10,678 nucleotides of DNA from Candidatus Cloacimonadota bacterium (lineage in GTDB: Bacteria; Cloacimonadota; Cloacimonadia; Cloacimonadales; Cloacimonadaceae), in assembly GCA_017995495.1 (NCBI GenBank), contig JAGOIS010000035.1, forward strand, positions 1-10,678, written 5' to 3'. The notes below the pieces were generated by a model, which saw nothing but the letters and a program-made list of their open reading frames with translations, did no database searches and was not told where the DNA came from. This document shows, in pieces, positions 1 through 6,098 of the stretch. The position numbers were made by a program, and so were the translations under genes. Within the stretch, counting starts at the first letter, position 1. Each line of letters begins with the position of its first letter.

Positions 1-6
1 GGATAA

Positions 7-57
7 GTAGCGCAGGATGCCGATCCTGCGGAAGTAGCGGCGCTCGCCGAAGCGCCG
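7..57 (+). repeat. Two tandem GTAG-headed REP-like hairpins
   Basis: Two palindromes follow each other, each directly preceded by GTAG. Unit 1 has GTAG at 7-10 and an 8-bp perfect stem CGCAGGAT (11-18) / ATCCTGCG (23-30) around a 4-nt loop. Unit 2 has GTAG at 34-37 and a 7-bp perfect stem CGGCGCT (38-44) / AGCGCCG (51-57) around a 6-nt loop. Both heads sit in the context AAGTAGCG. A 5' GTAG followed by a hairpin is the hallmark of REP sequences mobilised by TnpA_REP (RAYT, Y1-transposase-like) proteins. No RAYT gene is present here, so assignment to that class is inference. The stems differ in sequence, so they are two subtypes and not a simple duplication. Confidence 0.6.
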
Positions 58-75
58 TGTCCAAAAGAGACTGTC

Positions 76-137
76 CACGAATTACACGAATAACACGAAT
101 AAATAGATCAGGGATGAACAGGATGAAAGGGATGACT
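76..137. repeat. Two adjacent sets of 9-bp tandem repeats
   Basis: Set A is three copies of CACGAATAA at 76-84, 85-93 and 94-102; the first copy has one mismatch, ending TTA. Set B, eight bases later, is three looser copies of the form RGGATGAMN at 111-119, 120-128 and 129-137 (gggatgaac, aggatgaaa, gggatgact). The shared 9-bp period, close to one helical turn, and the position just after the REP-like hairpins make this a non-coding repeat block. Overlapping open frames are treated as spurious. Confidence 0.6.
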
Positions 138-165
138 GGGGTGAAAGAATGGAACGGAGGGCCAG

Positions 166-201
166 GCTGGAGTCCAGCGAGGAACGAGCTTGGACTCCAG
201 C
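166..201. repeat. Stem-loop, GCTGGAGTCCA family, copy 1
   Basis: An 11-bp perfect inverted repeat, GCTGGAGTCCA at 166-176 and TGGACTCCAGC at 191-201, encloses a 14-nt loop. The same arms recur at 327-364. The loop of this copy, read on the opposite strand, resembles the loop of the other copy (both carry a GCTC...CTCGC pattern). The two copies therefore appear to lie in opposite orientation. Confidence 0.7.
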
Positions 202-326
202 GGGGGTTTGGCTATTGCCTCAAGGGCTGGACTCGAATCACCCCACCGGCAAACAAGTTTTCCGGCGAGAACTCCGACGGGGCCACTTCCCCGGAATGAC
301 AGGGCGGGGCTGGATGCTGGGGGGCT

Positions 327-364
327 GCTGGAGTCCATGCTCACTGCGCTCGCTGGACTCCAGC
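327..364. repeat. Stem-loop, GCTGGAGTCCA family, copy 2
   Basis: The arms GCTGGAGTCCA (327-337) and TGGACTCCAGC (354-364) are identical to those of the copy at 166-201 and enclose a 16-nt loop. Conservation of the arms, with a loop that matches the other copy only after reverse complementing, suggests a dispersed interspersed palindrome and not a terminator. No T-run follows on either strand. Confidence 0.7.
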
Positions 365-387
365 GGGCGGCTGGGGCGCCGATGGGG

Positions 388-502
388 CTGTCGAATTCCC
401 GTTCGACAGAGGCAGCGGAGCTGCCTGGGAAGCGTCCTCCGGCCGCTGTGGCAAACAGATTTTGCCACCCCGATCCTGACATCACTCCTGAGCGTGGATG
501 TC
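388..502. repeat. Cluster of four consecutive stem-loops
   Basis: Four inverted repeats are packed into 115 bp. They are CTGTCGAA (388-395) / TTCGACAG (402-409); AGGCAGC (410-416) / GCTGCCT (420-426) with a 3-nt loop; GTGGCAAA (448-455) / TTTGCCAC (461-468) with a 5-nt loop; and GACATC (478-483) / GATGTC (497-502). The first two abut with no base between them. The third shares the pattern GGCAAACA..TTTT.CC with an imperfect palindrome near 248-264. No coding function is supported here. Confidence 0.55.
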
Positions 503-687
503 GGGCCAAAGTCCGGCTCATGTCCAGGCGATGGCTGGATCCGCCCATAACCCGGGCATGGCTTGGGGATAAGCGGAGCATTGAAGGGCGGGAAGGGGAT
601 CAACAGACCAAGGGGGTAAATTCACAAATTCATAAACCCGGCAAAAACCTTGTGAATCCTTTTTTCCCTTTATTGATCAGCATTACA
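503..687. other. Intergenic spacer without a supported gene
   Basis: I see no credible gene here. The only structure is a long-loop inverted repeat, ATTCACAA at 620-627 and TTGTGAAT at 650-657. The composition shifts from GC-rich to AT-rich at about 605-610. Open frames crossing this stretch have no protein-like character and run through the repeat elements. Confidence 0.5.
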
Positions 688-691
688 GGCT

Positions 692-889
692 ATTCTTTCA
701 CAAAAAACAGCTACTCCACTCCCGCCCGGAGTCCGATGCAGCATGCACTGCTACAATCTCATAACCATATATCATATAATAATATAAGTATATTATATAG
801 TATATAGTAATATATTTATATATAGATTTATATAGAGGATAGGGATACTTTTCCGGAGAGGAAGGAGTCCCGATGTTTTGTGAAAGAAT
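692..889. mobile_element. 198-bp MITE-like element with TIRs and GGCT duplication
   Basis: The element is bounded by a 14-bp perfect terminal inverted repeat, ATTCTTTCACAAAA at 692-705 and TTTTGTGAAAGAAT at 876-889. The similarity continues imperfectly inward for about 20 more bases on each side; ACTCC at 713-717 pairs in register with GGAGT at 864-868. Immediately outside both ends lies the same tetranucleotide, GGCT (688-691 and 890-893), as expected of a 4-bp target-site duplication. The core at about 764-832 is extremely AT-rich and holds a small palindrome (779-786 / 789-796). No transposase is encoded, so it would be a non-autonomous element moved in trans. The family cannot be named from this sequence alone. 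The weak minus-strand open frame through it (994-698) is low-complexity and not counted as a gene. Confidence 0.6.
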
Positions 890-923
890 GGCTTCAAACC
901 CAGTAGCAGAGCGGGTATATAAA

Positions 924-951
924 TTCACAACCTTGTTTTCTGTATTGTGAA
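924..951. repeat. TTCACAA/TTGTGAA inverted repeat
   Basis: A 7-bp perfect inverted repeat, TTCACAA at 924-930 and TTGTGAA at 945-951, has a 14-nt spacer. Its left arm sits in the context TAAATTCACAA, which also occurs at 617-627 on the other side of the MITE-like element. The role is unknown. The loop is long enough that this could be a binding-site pair or simply repeat debris. Confidence 0.35.
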
Positions 952-1019
952 GAAACTGGTTTAAGGAAAGATCGCAGTGAATGGAATCGACCACACCGTG
1001 TTCATCACACGAACAAAAG

Positions 1020-1047
1020 AAGCGGGGAGGTTTGCACCGCCCCGCTT
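1020..1047 (-). terminator. Rho-independent terminator
   Basis: The stem is AAGCGGGG (1020-1027) / CCCCGCTT (1040-1047), with an internal A-G mismatch and a further 3-bp GGT/ACC stack closing a 4-nt loop. On the minus strand the stem is followed by CTTTTGTTC. The hairpin starts 7 bases past the stop codon of the minus-strand remnant ending at 1054, which fits a terminator for that gene. A weaker T-run also lies on the plus-strand side (1057-1062), so bidirectional use is possible. Confidence 0.7.
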
Positions 1048-1053
1048 AGTCAG

Positions 1054-1350
1054 TCATTTTTTCCAGGATTCCAGGATCAGAGGTGAGAGCACATACACTT
1101 TTCCAACTCTGCCGCTAATCAGATTGGACGCCTCCACGCTGATCGCCTCCCTGTCGATCAATCCGGCGATGCATTCGTTGAACTCCCTTTTCCTCATATG
1201 GGAGGAGTTCATCAGGCTGGAATGAAGGGCTTTTCCGCCGTATTTTCCCACCAGGAGGTCCACCAGTTTACGTTCTCCGGCCAGGCGGTCCTGCTCGCTG
1301 ACGATTTCCAGGAAGGGGATGGTGTGGTCCCTGTCAATCTGTTCATCTGT
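1054..1350 (-). pseudogene. Truncated gene remnant, winged-helix-like C-terminus
   Basis: The minus-strand frame is open from a TGA at 1353-1351 to a TGA at 1056-1054, about 98 codons. Its sequence is protein-like throughout. It is a charged, helical stretch (IDRDHTIPFLEIVSEQD), then LLVGKYGGKALHSSLM, then a recognition-helix-like segment and GLIDREAISVEA...GRVGKVYVLS, which resembles the end of a winged-helix domain. No ATG occurs in frame. The only usual start is GTG at 1263-1261, with GGAG 11 bases upstream, giving 69 residues. The frame stops where the 32-bp tandem repeat begins, so the 5' end was probably lost or replaced. A good terminator follows the stop. It could be the C-terminus of a DNA-binding or replication/primase-type protein; I do not recognise the family with certainty. 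A functional 69-residue protein is the alternative. Confidence 0.45.
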
Positions 1351-1420
1351 TCACCCGTTAATCTGCCCCTCTGTTCACCTGTTCACCAGTTAATCTGCCC
1401 CTCTGTTCATCTGTTCATCT
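1341..1420. repeat. 32-bp tandem repeat, about 2.5 copies
   Basis: Two near-identical 32-bp units lie at 1357-1388 and 1389-1420. Both begin GTTAATCTGCCCCTCTG and end in a doubled GTTCAYCT word. A half unit (1341-1356) precedes them and matches the 3' half of the unit. They fill most of the spacer between the phosphate symporter stop (1470) and the gene remnant. With only two full copies, no spacers between them and internal GTTCA duplications, this is a tandem (slippage-type) repeat and not a CRISPR. Confidence 0.75.
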
Positions 1421-1469
1421 GCTAAGCTGCAAATCTCTTTTGGCACTTGTCAAATCGAGGGGGCAAGGA

Positions 1470-3173
1470 TCAAATATGGGGCAGAATCGGGGCGGGGGCG
1501 TCCTCGTCGTCCTCCAGGATGTCCACCTTGTAGATGAAATCGTGGGTTCCGGCTTTGACGAGGTTTTTGAGTTTGTCGGCGATGAGTTCCATGGCGTCGA
1601 TGTAGTCGATGGTATTGAGTCCGCCCACGGGATCGCATTCAGCGTTCTGGATCTGGCTCATGATGCGGGCGCGGAGGCTGCGGTGCATTTCGTTGATGCG
1701 TCCTTCGCATTCGATGATCTTGTAGGTGTAGAGGGGTTTCAGTTCTTCCAGGTAGTCGATGGAGAGGTCGAGCATTTCCAGCACGCGGGCGTGGAATTCT
1801 TCTATCATGGTGCGGAAATCCGGGCAGAGGGGGTTTTTCTGGGCCGGAACCTGGTAGTTGAGGATGCGGTTCACCTCTTCGGTGAAGTCGCCGATCTTCT
1901 CGATGTCGTTCACGCTGTGGAGGAGGGCGGGGATCTTCTGGATGATGCTTTGGGCGTTGGTGCGTTCGTTCACGGCCACCAGGTAGCGGGTGATCTCGCG
2001 TTGGAGGTGGTCGATGGCGTTTTCGATGCTGGACACCCGGACCTGTTTCTTGTAGTTCTTATCCCGGAACGCCTCATAGGACACGAACAGACCCAGCCGG
2101 ACCAGGCGCAACATTTCCCTCATTTCTTTCAGGGATTGTTCCATGGCCAGGTAGGAATCGTTGATCAGATGGTAGTTCAGGTGTTTGGGTTCGCCCAGGG
2201 AGATGAGGTCCTCGGGGTCCTTGGGGATGATGCGTTCCGCCAGTTTGGCGAGGAGCCCGGCGAAGGGCAGCATCCAGATCGTGTTCAGGATGTTGAAAAA
2301 GGAATGGGCGTTGGCTATGTGCCTACCCATGTTTTCGCCGAGGTAAACGTTGCCGGGGGTGATGGAGTTGATGAACACTTTGTAAACGCCCTGATAGGTG
2401 AGGGTGGCGATGATGACCGTTCCGATGACGTTAAACATGGAGTGCACGAGGGCCACCCTCCTGGCGGTGTTGTTCGCCCCCAGGCCGGCGAGCCAGGCGG
2501 TGACGGTGGTGCCGATGTTGTCTCCATAAACCAGATACATGGCGCCTTCAAAGGTGATGAGGCCGTTGGTGGCCAGCACCATCACGATCCCCACCGAGGC
2601 GGAGGAACTTTGGATGATCATGGTGAAGAGCGTTCCGGCCAGGATAGCCAGCAGAGGGTAATCAGCCGCCCGAGCCAGAATTTGCCTGGTAAAAGGCGAA
2701 TCCTTCAGGACCGCGACCGAGGCGGACATCAGGTTCAAGCCCACGAACAGGAGGCCGAAACCGAGGATGATCAGACTCCAGTATTCCATCCTGCGGCTGC
2801 GCTTTGCGAACATCCCCACTACGCCGATGATCACGAAGGCCAGGGCGAGGTCGCCGATATTGAACGCGATCAGCTGGGCAGTGACGGTGGTGCCGATATT
2901 GGCCCCCATCACCACTCCCACGGCCTGCCGCAGGTTCATGATCCCGGCGTTGACCAACCCGATCAGCATCACCGTGGTGGCCGAACTGCTCTGGATGATG
3001 CCGGTGATGCCGAGGCCCACCAAAACGCCTTTGAAGGGGGTGTTGGTGATCTTCTTGAGGATGCGGCGCATCTCGTTTCCGGCCACGGCCTGGAGGTTGT
3101 CGCTCATCATGTTCATGCCGAAAAGGAAGAGCGCCAGACCGCCCAAAAGGTTCAGAACATCAAAAAAACTCAT
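1470..3173 (-). CDS. Na+/phosphate symporter with PhoU-like C-terminal domain
   Basis: This is a 567-residue inner-membrane protein of the NptA / type II Na/Pi cotransporter family, predicted to take up phosphate with Na+. The N-terminal ~315 residues are strongly hydrophobic and contain the inverted-repeat signature of the family: QSSSATT (61-67) with GANIGTT (90-96), then QSSSAS (188-193) with GDNIGTT (217-223). The C-terminal ~230 residues are soluble and helical and resemble a PhoU domain, including SVNDIEKIGDFTEEV, in the style of the PhoU E/D-x3-D metal motifs. PhoU-tailed Na/Pi symporters are common in bacteria. I chose ATG at 3173-3171, with AGGAG 12 bases upstream. The in-frame TTG at 3185 would directly touch that ribosome site and is unlikely. 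The gene lies 56 bp after the kinase gene on the same strand; whether it has its own promoter is unclear. The protein ends in an acidic, proline-containing tail. No clear terminator follows. Confidence 0.93.
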   Translation of the reverse strand: MSFFDVLNLLGGLALFLFGMNMMSDNLQAVAGNEMRRILKKITNTPFKGVLVGLGITGIIQSSSATTVMLIGLVNAGIMNLRQAVGVVMGANIGTTVTAQLIAFNIGDLALAFVIIGVVGMFAKRSRRMEYWSLIILGFGLLFVGLNLMSASVAVLKDSPFTRQILARAADYPLLAILAGTLFTMIIQSSSASVGIVMVLATNGLITFEGAMYLVYGDNIGTTVTAWLAGLGANNTARRVALVHSMFNVIGTVIIATLTYQGVYKVFINSITPGNVYLGENMGRHIANAHSFFNILNTIWMLPFAGLLAKLAERIIPKDPEDLISLGEPKHLNYHLINDSYLAMEQSLKEMREMLRLVRLGLFVSYEAFRDKNYKKQVRVSSIENAIDHLQREITRYLVAVNERTNAQSIIQKIPALLHSVNDIEKIGDFTEEVNRILNYQVPAQKNPLCPDFRTMIEEFHARVLEMLDLSIDYLEELKPLYTYKIIECEGRINEMHRSLRARIMSQIQNAECDPVGGLNTIDYIDAMELIADKLKNLVKAGTHDFIYKVDILEDDEDAPAPILPHI

Positions 3174-3229
3174 GGCTTGGATCAACTCCTAAGCTGATTT
3201 GGCTGATATTTTCACGGCGGGCAAATCGG

Positions 3230-3871
3230 TCAAGGGATTTTCCCGGGTTGGCGGATGAGATCCCGGAGGAGCCGGAGATTGGCGTTAAAACAACCATTAT
3301 CGGTGTGGTGGCCGGGGTGGGAGTGCAATTTCCTGCGCCGGGAAAACCTCTCCAGGCTTTGGTCCAGGGCGTTGCTCCAGCGGAGCGGATCGAGCGGGAT
3401 CAAACTCTGATAAGCGGCGAGGAAGCCATCAAGGAGGTCTTGATTGGCAGTGAGGTCGAATTCGGCGGCCCAAAAGAGGAGCAGGTGGGAAACGTCGGCT
3501 TCCGGCGGGGCGAGGCGGGAATCGCTGAAATCAAGAAAATAATAAGCGTCACCGGAGCGAAGGAGGTTGGCCGGCTGGTTGTCCCAATGGCAGAGGCAGA
3601 TGTCCTCGCTGAACCAGGCCAGGTGGAAGCGGGCGATCGCCGCGGCAAGGTTGGCGGCAGCTTCGGGGTTGAAATCCCGATCCAGATAAGGCTGGCCTTC
3701 GATCCGCTCCATCTCGATCCAATCCCGTTCTTCGAAACGGATCAGCTTCGGCACCATGGGCAGGTTTGCCTGATAGACCCTCAACTCACGGTGGAAGGCT
3801 TCAGCAGCGGCGAATCTCTTGATCACGGAGTGGGGGAGCAGTTCCACAGACTCCAGCGAGGATTTCGCCAC
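3230..3871 (-). CDS. Small APH/RIO-like phosphotransferase (kinase)
   Basis: A 213-residue protein with the core of the aminoglycoside-phosphotransferase / small-molecule kinase fold. Visible elements are VIKRF with the likely ATP-binding Lys18 and a following HREL helix (Glu29). The hinge-like WIEMERIEGQPYL comes next, then the catalytic loop CHWDNQPANLL (Asp97 and Asn102 of HxDxxxxN) and the metal-binding LDFSDS (Asp114). The substrate is unknown. The N-lobe is short: only about 13 residues precede the lysine strand, so the usual glycine-rich loop strands are missing. The start is GTG at 3871-3869, preceded by GAGGCGG and 7 bp after the stop of the propeller gene, which suggests coupled translation. 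The frame stays open upstream but offers no start and no kinase-like residues. A lipid, sugar or protein kinase role is equally possible. Confidence 0.8.
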   Translation of the reverse strand: MAKSSLESVELLPHSVIKRFAAAEAFHRELRVYQANLPMVPKLIRFEERDWIEMERIEGQPYLDRDFNPEAAANLAAAIARFHLAWFSEDICLCHWDNQPANLLRSGDAYYFLDFSDSRLAPPEADVSHLLLFWAAEFDLTANQDLLDGFLAAYQSLIPLDPLRWSNALDQSLERFSRRRKLHSHPGHHTDNGCFNANLRLLRDLIRQPGKIP

Positions 3872-3878
3872 CGCCGCC

Positions 3879-4697
3879 TCAATCCACCGCGAAGCGCCGG
3901 ATCTCGTTCTTTTCCAAAAGGGGGACGAGGATCTCGTTGGTGTCCTGGTGGTAATAGATATCAGCGGGGGATCGCAGGTCCGATTGCCAGAGGGAGATCT
4001 CAGCCCCGTCCGGAGACATCCTGTGGATGGATTTCCCCGCCCAGGAGCTGTAATAGATCCAGCCCTGGGAGTCGATCACGATACCGTCCAGATCGTCATG
4101 GGACATGGTTTTGAGGACGCTGAATCCGCCGGTGGCCAGGTCCAGGGAGAGGAGGGGGGATTTTTTGGCGAAACTGACGATCAGCATCAGGTTTCTGGAA
4201 GCGTCGAAGACAATGCCGTTTGGCGCTTTCAGCAGCGGCGAGGCCAGGCTTTCCGTTTGGCCGGTGGCGGGGTCGTGAACGAAGATCCGGTTCGCCTGAG
4301 TGTCCGTAACATAGAGCCGTCCGCCGGGATCGCTTTCGATGTCGTTGAGCATTTTCGCGCCTGCAAGCGGGACGCTGGTTTGGGCGGCTCCGGTCTTGAG
4401 GTCAAGGGATGTGAGGCTGGCGTTGTCCGCCACCCAGAGCGATCCATCAACTGCCTTGAGGCCGCGGGGGGAGTCCAACCCGGAGGCGAAGACAGTGTAG
4501 TTTCCCTTCGCGTCGAGGGAGAGGATTTGTCCGCTGCCCACGTTTGAGATCAGGAAACAGCCGTTTTGGGGGTTGAAGGCCATGCTTTCAGGTTTGTTCA
4601 GGAGGGCGGGGCGCAGGTGGCTGAGCAGCCCATAGGCTGCCAGCAGCAGGAGCACTGCCAGAAAGAGGATCAGAATGATTCTGCGTTTGGTGTTCAT
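3879..4697 (-). CDS. Membrane-anchored SMP-30/gluconolactonase-like beta-propeller
   Basis: A 272-residue protein with one N-terminal hydrophobic helix (about residues 6-26, after the basic MNTKRR) and no lipobox Cys. It is probably anchored in the inner membrane with the propeller in the periplasm. The rest is a string of propeller blades of the SMP-30/NHL type. Residues matching the SMP-30 divalent-metal quartet are in place: Glu37 (PESMAF), Asn119 (LNDIESDPGGRLYVTD), Asn160 (APNGIVFD) and Asp204 (LDGIVIDSQG). This supports a metal-dependent lactonase or related hydrolase, but the substrate cannot be told. ATG at 4697 has AGGAA six bases upstream. The gene begins 9 bp after cysS and ends 7 bp before the kinase, so the three are likely co-transcribed. 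A purely structural or binding propeller is the alternative. Confidence 0.8.
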   Translation of the reverse strand: MNTKRRIILILFLAVLLLLAAYGLLSHLRPALLNKPESMAFNPQNGCFLISNVGSGQILSLDAKGNYTVFASGLDSPRGLKAVDGSLWVADNASLTSLDLKTGAAQTSVPLAGAKMLNDIESDPGGRLYVTDTQANRIFVHDPATGQTESLASPLLKAPNGIVFDASRNLMLIVSFAKKSPLLSLDLATGGFSVLKTMSHDDLDGIVIDSQGWIYYSSWAGKSIHRMSPDGAEISLWQSDLRSPADIYYHQDTNEILVPLLEKNEIRRFAVD

Positions 4698-4706
4698 GAG
4701 AGATTC

Positions 4707-6089
4707 CTAATCTTTAAGTTTCCACGCACAGCCTTCCGGCGTGTCCCGGAGCTCGATACCCAGATAGTCCAGGTCATCCCTGATCTTGTCCGAGAGGACC
4801 CAATCCTTGTTTTCGCGGGCTTCGCGGCGGTAGCGCAGCAGCAGGTCCACCAACTCACGGGAAAGATCGGGCAGCTTGTCCTCGAGCTTCCCGCAGAGAT
4901 CTGAAAAGAAGCCAAGCACCTCTCCGAGCCTAACCAGCATTAATGCCGCCTGCTCCCGTTGAGACCTGGGCAACTGCTCGTTTTTGCAGTGACGGACGAG
5001 TTCGAAGAGGATGGCCAGGGCTTTGGCGGTGTTCAGATCGTCGTCCATGGCCTCGATAAAGGCTTGTTCCTGCTGTGCGAAGCCGCCGTCCGGGGAGCAG
5101 ATGACATTCGTGTAATCAACGCCGCGCAGGGCAGAATAGAAATTGCCTACCGCACGCTCGGACTCCTGCATGATCCCGCGGGTGAAGTCGATGGGGGAGC
5201 GATAGTGTTTGGAAAGAAAGAAGAAGCGGATGGCTTCCGCGCTGTTTTGGGCAAGGATGTCGCGGGTCGTGAAATAGTTGTTCAGGCTTTTGCTCATCTT
5301 GTCGCCGTCGATGTTCAAAAAACCGTTGTGCATCCAGTATCTGGCCAGGGGTTTGCCAGTGAGGGCGAGGGCCTGGGCCAGTTCGTTCTCGTGGTGGGGA
5401 AAGATCAGGTCGATCCCGCCGCCGTGGATGTCGAAGGTCTCGCCCAAGTATTTCTGGCTCATCACCACGCACTCCGTGTGCCAGCCTGGACGCCCTTCGC
5501 CCCAGGGGCTTTGCCAGACCGGTTCTCCGGGTTTGCCGGCCTTCCAGAGGGTGAAGTCGGCGGGGTTGCGTTTTTGGGTGTTTTCCATCACTCTCGCGCC
5601 GGGAAGCTGCTCCTCGGTCTTTTTACCCGAAAGGCTGCCGTATTCAGGCTGGGCGGAGGTATCGAAATAGACGTCGCCATGCACTTCGTAGGCATAGCCT
5701 TTGGTCACCAGGCTGCCGATGGCGGCGATGATCTCCGGCATCACCTCCGTGGCCCGGGGCTGATGGGTGGGCTTGCGGATCCCCAGCGCGGAGCTGTCCT
5801 CCAAAAAGGCCTGGGCATATTTTTCCGCGATCTCCCTGAAAGGCACCTCCTCTTCCAGCGACTGGGCGATGATCTTGTCCTCGATGTCGGTGATGTTTTG
5901 CACGTAATCCACCTTGAAGCCCCGGAATTCGAAATAGCGGCGGAGGACGTCGAAGGTGAGAAAGGCGCGGGCGTTGCCGATATGGAAATAGTTATAGACT
6001 GTGGGGCCGCAGGCATAGATCTTCACCCGGCCCGGAGTGAGGGGCACAAATTCCTCCTTGGCGCGGGTTCTGGTGTTGTAGAGAAGCAT
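4707..6089 (-). CDS. cysS: Cysteinyl-tRNA synthetase
   Basis: CysRS, a class I aminoacyl-tRNA synthetase, charges tRNA-Cys with cysteine in the cytoplasm using ATP. The length of 460 residues matches the family (E. coli 461). The HIGH motif is HIGN at 36-39 and KMSKS is at 264-268. The residues expected to hold the active-site zinc are present: Cys27 (IYACGPT), Cys207 (PGWHTEC), His232 and Glu236 (FPHHENE). The DALR-type helical domain and the C-terminal tRNA-binding end are complete (WVLSDKIRDDLDYLGIELRDTPEG). ATG at 6089 has AAGGA six bases upstream, lying right at the stop of the C25 peptidase gene, so translation may be coupled. The stop is TAG at 4709-4707. Nothing suggests truncation or loss of activity. 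It is an unusual downstream neighbour for a secreted peptidase. Confidence 0.98.
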   Translation of the reverse strand: MLLYNTRTRAKEEFVPLTPGRVKIYACGPTVYNYFHIGNARAFLTFDVLRRYFEFRGFKVDYVQNITDIEDKIIAQSLEEEVPFREIAEKYAQAFLEDSSALGIRKPTHQPRATEVMPEIIAAIGSLVTKGYAYEVHGDVYFDTSAQPEYGSLSGKKTEEQLPGARVMENTQKRNPADFTLWKAGKPGEPVWQSPWGEGRPGWHTECVVMSQKYLGETFDIHGGGIDLIFPHHENELAQALALTGKPLARYWMHNGFLNIDGDKMSKSLNNYFTTRDILAQNSAEAIRFFFLSKHYRSPIDFTRGIMQESERAVGNFYSALRGVDYTNVICSPDGGFAQQEQAFIEAMDDDLNTAKALAILFELVRHCKNEQLPRSQREQAALMLVRLGEVLGFFSDLCGKLEDKLPDLSRELVDLLLRYRREARENKDWVLSDKIRDDLDYLGIELRDTPEGCAWKLKD

Positions 6090-6098
6090 GGTTTTTCC

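Noticed and set aside
166..502. Hairpins as rho-independent terminators
   Set aside because: None is followed by a T-run on either strand, and no gene ends next to them.
57..807. Overlapping open frames on both strands in the left spacer
   Set aside because: They run through hairpins and tandem repeats, have no ribosome sites or protein-like composition, and conflict with one another.
141..891. 12-bp direct match GTGAAAGAATGG at 141-152 and 880-891
   Set aside because: The second copy is part of the MITE-like terminal repeat. The first lacks a partner and flanking similarity, so a chance match or distant debris cannot be told apart.
698..994. 98-codon minus-strand frame
   Set aside because: Its C-terminal half is a Tyr/Ile run encoded by the AT-rich core of the MITE-like element, and it crosses both terminal repeats. 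It is not credible as a protein.
1341..1420. Possible CRISPR array
   Set aside because: The units abut without spacers, there are only two full copies, and no cas gene is present.
3174..3185. Upstream TTG start for the phosphate symporter
   Set aside because: AGGAG directly touches this TTG, leaving no spacing. The ATG at 3173 is the better start.
1440..3197. 585-codon open frame on the plus strand
   Set aside because: It is exactly antisense to the Na+/phosphate symporter. It is rich in His, Asp, Gly and Val as expected from the complement of a GC-rich gene, and shows no domain signature.
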